From contig BGZK01000476.1 in assembly GCA_005406025.1 (NCBI GenBank), forward strand, positions 333,258 through 397,257: 64,000 nt of DNA, in the 5' to 3' direction. Source of the DNA: Eumeta japonica. Taxonomy: Eukaryota; Arthropoda; Insecta; Lepidoptera; Psychidae. The notes below the pieces were generated by a model. It did not search any database, was not told the origin of the DNA, and saw only the letters and a list, made by a program, of their open reading frames with translations. The position numbers were made by a program, and so were the translations under genes. This document shows positions 62,941-64,000 of the stretch, piece after piece (the stretch's first letter is position 1; the number at the start of each line of letters is the position of its first letter).

Positions 62941-63366
62941 GGCAGTACAGTTGTGATAAATTACATATGTAATTTCAATTGGAATTTCAAAAATTTATAA
63001 ACATCAATCTTCCACTATTTTTTATATACTTTTTAAAATCTTGATTAAAACTCAAACTCAGACTAACTGGTCTAACAGGATTTGACTGTTACGGAATTAA
63101 CAGTATTTAAGAATTAAATTACTAAAAGACTGTAATGGCCTATGACGCTGACAATTTCAAATACAAATGGGGAAATAACTCAATTCACGTAGAACCCTAA
63201 AATTGTTTAAATCCAATAATATTTCATAAACCTAATATGATTTGAAATTTAAATAGTCATTAGAGTACTTACCGACCACATCTTCTGTAAAAATTCGCTT
63301 GTAGTTAGCACCTTTGGTCGCAGAGTATTCGCTTAGCATTTGAAGGATGGTATCCAGACGAAGAAT
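43645..63366 (-). CDS. Ago3: Ago3-type Piwi Argonaute, 3' two thirds of the gene
   Basis: A piRNA-guided slicer of the Piwi clade, acting in the ping-pong cycle in germ cells. Exons found, in transcript order: 63366-63273, 61921-61799, 61314-61078, [gap], 55189-55044, 52233-52122, 49844-49715, 49517-49280, 48179-48103, 47303-47128, 45276-45177, 43809-43645. They give about 530 residues: end of PAZ, linker, MID and all of PIWI. Ago3 rather than Piwi/Siwi is favoured by [29 protein letters not shown] and [12 protein letters not shown], close to fly AGO3. Catalytic D (49455-49457), D (48145-48147) and H (43723-43725) are present. The 5' exons, start and promoter lie beyond the right edge. See findings for the gap and a phase problem. 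Confidence 0.9.
45177..45276 (-). CDS. Ago3: Ago3 exon, PIWI
   Basis: [20 protein letters not shown], then [13 protein letters not shown]. The yDFfLvSq.vr.GTv.PTsYnvi block is near identical to fly AGO3 as I recall it. Confidence 0.95.
45277..47127. other. Ago3 intron, no gene seen
   Basis: A+T-rich. A GC-richer patch at 45640-45960 contains a short plus-strand frame without recognisable motifs; 46080-46170 is almost pure A+T. Confidence 0.5.
47128..47303 (-). CDS. Ago3: Ago3 exon, PIWI
   Basis: [20 protein letters not shown], then [20 protein letters not shown] and [21 protein letters not shown] and TLPER are Piwi-clade marks. Phase 0 in, 2 out. The insert [10 protein letters not shown] is GC-rich. 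Confidence 0.95.
47932..47994. repeat. Short inverted repeat
   Basis: GATCATTCACGTGT and GCATGTGAATGATC, loop about 37 bases, in the intron between the exons at 48103 and 47303. Role unknown. Confidence 0.5.
48103..48179 (-). CDS. Ago3: Ago3 exon, PIWI with second catalytic Asp
   Basis: [20 protein letters not shown], then VVQHE. The D of YRDG is at 48145-48147. Acceptor gtcag, donor GAG then gtgagt. Confidence 0.95.
48180..49279. other. Ago3 intron, no gene seen
   Basis: A+T-rich with no recognised repeat or exon. Confidence 0.5.
49280..49517 (-). CDS. Ago3: Ago3 exon, PIWI with first catalytic Asp
   Basis: [20 protein letters not shown], then [20 protein letters not shown]. The D of VGYD (49455-49457) is the first member of the DEDH slicer tetrad; the E is probably in SGEELSS. 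Phase 0 in, 1 out. Confidence 0.95.
49715..49844 (-). CDS. Ago3: Ago3 exon, MID 5'-phosphate pocket
   Basis: [20 protein letters not shown], then [20 protein letters not shown] and NCK. Contains the Y...K......Q motif that holds the guide RNA 5' end, and the start of PIWI. Donor AAG then gtacta. Confidence 0.95.
50039..51138 (+). mobile_element. piggyBac-like transposon remnant (1.1 kb)
   Basis: Flanked by TTAA on both sides (50035-50038, 51139-51142), the piggyBac target. Ends are CCTTTAAGTACCGACGTGC and, inverted, CCTATAAGTACCGACATGC, with a second inverted motif CTGAGAGGCC inside each end. The body keeps only the C-terminal part of a transposase gene. It lies in an Ago3 intron in the opposite orientation to Ago3. 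Confidence 0.9.
50237..50812 (+). pseudogene. C-terminal piece of a piggyBac transposase
   Basis: Reads [49 protein letters not shown], then a TAA, then [20 protein letters not shown] and a degenerate cysteine cluster ([14 protein letters not shown], then TAG, CKEHVC). The GGVDxxD block carries the last catalytic Asp of the DDD site. The N-terminal two thirds and two catalytic Asp are missing, so it cannot transpose. Confidence 0.88.
52122..52233 (-). CDS. Ago3: Ago3 exon, MID
   Basis: [20 protein letters not shown], then [16 protein letters not shown]. Phase 1 in, 2 out. [20 protein letters not shown] across the junction fits the Argonaute p.l.l.vl....d.Y..iKk block. Confidence 0.92.
52581..54653. 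mobile_element. 2.1-kb element with 0.5-kb inverted arms
   Basis: The left arm (about 52581-53070) returns inverted at about 54150-54653. Shared blocks include GGAAGTTTCAGA, TTTTGGGGACT, AAATTAAGAGCTTTATCAGT, TTATTCACATTTTCAATTT and CATATTTCATATTCACAACA. The core holds an (AT)n tract and minus-strand frames, among them [20 protein letters not shown] (53714-53974), that I cannot place. It is probably a DNA transposon with long terminal inverted repeats, within an Ago3 intron. Confidence 0.8.
53350..53401. repeat. (AT)n microsatellite
   Basis: About 26 AT units in the core of the long-inverted-repeat element, next to ATAC repeats. Confidence 0.95.
55044..55189 (-). CDS. Ago3: Ago3 exon, start of MID
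   Basis: [20 protein letters not shown], then [20 protein letters not shown] and FNLPRPEI. Phase 2 in, 1 out. Acceptor attcag, donor ATCG then gtgaat. The W.v.tp.r...da..fv..l pattern is the beginning of the MID domain. Confidence 0.9.
55923..56076. mobile_element. Short MITE-like element (154 bp)
   Basis: AACGCACAAAACTCTGCC at 55923-55940 returns inverted at 56059-56076 with one mismatch. No coding capacity and no clear target duplication. Confidence 0.5.
56985..57250 (+). repeat. SINE-like dispersed repeat, copy 2
   Basis: Shares the ordered blocks GAAGTAACAGCTTC, CTGTTG, TTTCATCCAGTGAGTGA, CGGTGGCCC with 34580-34870. In reverse it reads [20 protein letters not shown], a spurious peptide often seen in moth gene predictions. 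Confidence 0.65.
58573..58607 (-). CDS. Ago3: Tentative short Ago3 linker exon
   Basis: After ATATGATAG the minus strand reads [12 protein letters not shown], in phase 0 from the previous exon, and a GT at 58572 gives phase 2, matching the next exon. [10 protein letters not shown] looks like the Piwi-clade EL.dWgl.l block expected exactly here. However the acceptor has no pyrimidine tract, the donor (gtcttc) is poor, the frame soon stops, and about 28 usual linker residues would be absent. The stretch may be part of a repeat. Confidence 0.25.
58874..59237. mobile_element. pogo/Tigger-like MITE (364 bp)
   Basis: Begins CAGTGGACCTCCGGTAATCC and ends, inverted, CAGTGGACCCGTGATCCGG, with TA on both outer sides (58872-58873, 59238-59239). 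CAGTRGAACCTC-type ends with TA duplication are typical of pogo/Tigger elements of the Tc1/mariner group. No transposase left. Confidence 0.7.
59810..60130. repeat. Degenerate purine-rich repeat
   Basis: Recurring AGGATTAGTATCA, GGACCAGAATCA, GGAATGAAATTGA words at irregular steps of about 18-36 bases, similar in style to the minisatellite at 30796-31560 but much more decayed. Confidence 0.55.
61078..61314 (-). CDS. Ago3: Ago3 exon, end of PAZ and linker L2
   Basis: Seventy-nine codons in phase 0: [13 protein letters not shown], then [61 protein letters not shown]. The LIPELC..TGL.d.mR.nf..mk.la.hT motif is diagnostic of the Piwi clade. Acceptor ttccacag, donor AAG then gtgtgt. Confidence 0.92.
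61799..61921 (-). CDS. Ago3: Ago3 exon, PAZ core
   Basis: [20 protein letters not shown], then [20 protein letters not shown]. This is the PAZ strand block with the Y..k.Y.vdDi.w..tP.stF pattern that binds the piRNA 3' end. At the canonical donor (CAAG then gtaagg) it ends in phase 1, which does not fit the next exon; reading on to 61794 would add GK and give phase 0. Confidence 0.85.
61922..63272. other. Ago3 intron, with (AT)n microsatellite
   Basis: No exon seen. 62877-62935 is an uninterrupted (AT)n tract of nearly 30 units. Confidence 0.7.
63273..63366 (-). CDS. Ago3: Ago3 exon, PAZ entry
   Basis: [20 protein letters not shown], then [11 protein letters not shown] and one base; phase 0 in, 1 out. 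Matches the R.eTvLd.m.e...  segment at the start of the PAZ domain. Acceptor catag, donor GTCG then gtaagt. It is the most 5' exon visible. Confidence 0.85.
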
Positions 63367-64000
63367 CTATGAAGATATATAATAAAAGCTAAATGCAATC
63401 AAATTATGCACAATAAATTGACATTGAGAGTGCTGTGTGGTTAAAAAGAAAAGGTTTCAGAAATAACTTTTGTATTCATGTCTGTGTAATATTATGAAAT
63501 ATTTTAGTATTAAACAGTAAAAAATAAACATAGTATTATAAGCAACTCAGTGAAACTTGTTTGCTGGTAAAGTTGCTATGAATTCTGTTTACAAAATATG
63601 CAGTAAAAGGAAAATGTATATATAGCTCCAGTGTTGAAAATGATTTTTTAATATAGGTATAACTTGATACAAGGAGCTATGTCATATTTCTTAACTAAAT
63701 AAATACTATTTTATAGGGTTCCTTTTCATTTTAAATTTGAGAGTCACATAACTTGATTTTGAAACAGACAAAAGGTATAAACCATAAATGAATAGTGTTG
63801 AATACTATAAAGGCAGTTTATATTAAGTGCCCCACTTATATAGGTACACTTAATCACGTTTGTTAGCTTTATCAAAATCGTTTGTTATTGTTATTGTTTG
63901 TGAGATAATTTGGACGATAATTGAATAACTTTTTGTATTTAAAGGCAAGACCTTTTGCATAACAATTGAGATAACAGATATTTGATGTTAAATTGAATAG
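63367..64000. other. Ago3 intron continuing beyond the window
   Basis: A+T-rich intron sequence; no further 5' exon is visible, so the N-terminal third of Ago3 lies outside. Confidence 0.6.

Noticed and set aside
1..64000. CRISPR arrays, bacterial operons, prophage
   Set aside because: Introns, GT-AG splicing and eukaryotic transposons throughout; no regularly spaced direct repeats with unique spacers.

Overview
The window looks like nuclear DNA of an insect, most likely a moth or butterfly. It is A+T rich, its genes are split into short GC-richer exons with GT-AG introns, and the introns are full of eukaryotic transposons (hAT, RTE and another non-LTR LINE, piggyBac with TTAA sites, Harbinger- and pogo-like MITEs, SINE-like repeats). 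Lepidoptera is an inference from the style of the repeats and the Piwi gene; nothing here proves a species.

Two protein genes can be assembled, both on the minus strand. (1) At about 1.2-32.2 kb lies a coiled-coil gene that I identify as CCDC170. It has ten coding exons that join in phase into 715 codons, plus a probable alternative last exon at 1223-1307. Its first coding exon (32081-32158) is separated from the rest by an 18-kb intron holding a dead hAT transposon, an RTE retrotransposon nested in an older LINE, a 36-bp minisatellite and a 40-bp palindrome. A perfect palindromic RFX X-box sits 206 bp upstream of the ATG, which fits a ciliary or flagellar gene. (2) At about 43.6-63.4 kb lies the 3' two thirds of a Piwi-clade Argonaute of the Ago3 type (PAZ end, MID, PIWI with D, D and H visible). 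The gene continues beyond the right edge. Its introns carry an 1.1-kb piggyBac remnant in antisense, a 2.1-kb element with 0.5-kb inverted arms, a pogo-like MITE and SINE-like copies. Two places in the Ago3 model do not close cleanly: an exon between PAZ and MID is not convincingly found, and one splice junction is out of phase at the canonical GT.

Between the genes (32.2-43.6 kb) there is no full gene. It holds dispersed repeats, a short hairpin element, and one stop-free 88-codon plus-strand reading frame (40461-40724) ending at a GT, which I cannot name. No operon, CRISPR array, rRNA or convincing functional tRNA is present; one tRNA-like SINE fragment is noted.

How the parts relate: Ago3 cuts transposon RNA in the piRNA ping-pong cycle, and its own introns hold copies of such elements. 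The CCDC170-like gene is next to it in the same orientation but has no visible functional link; both could be active in the germ line.
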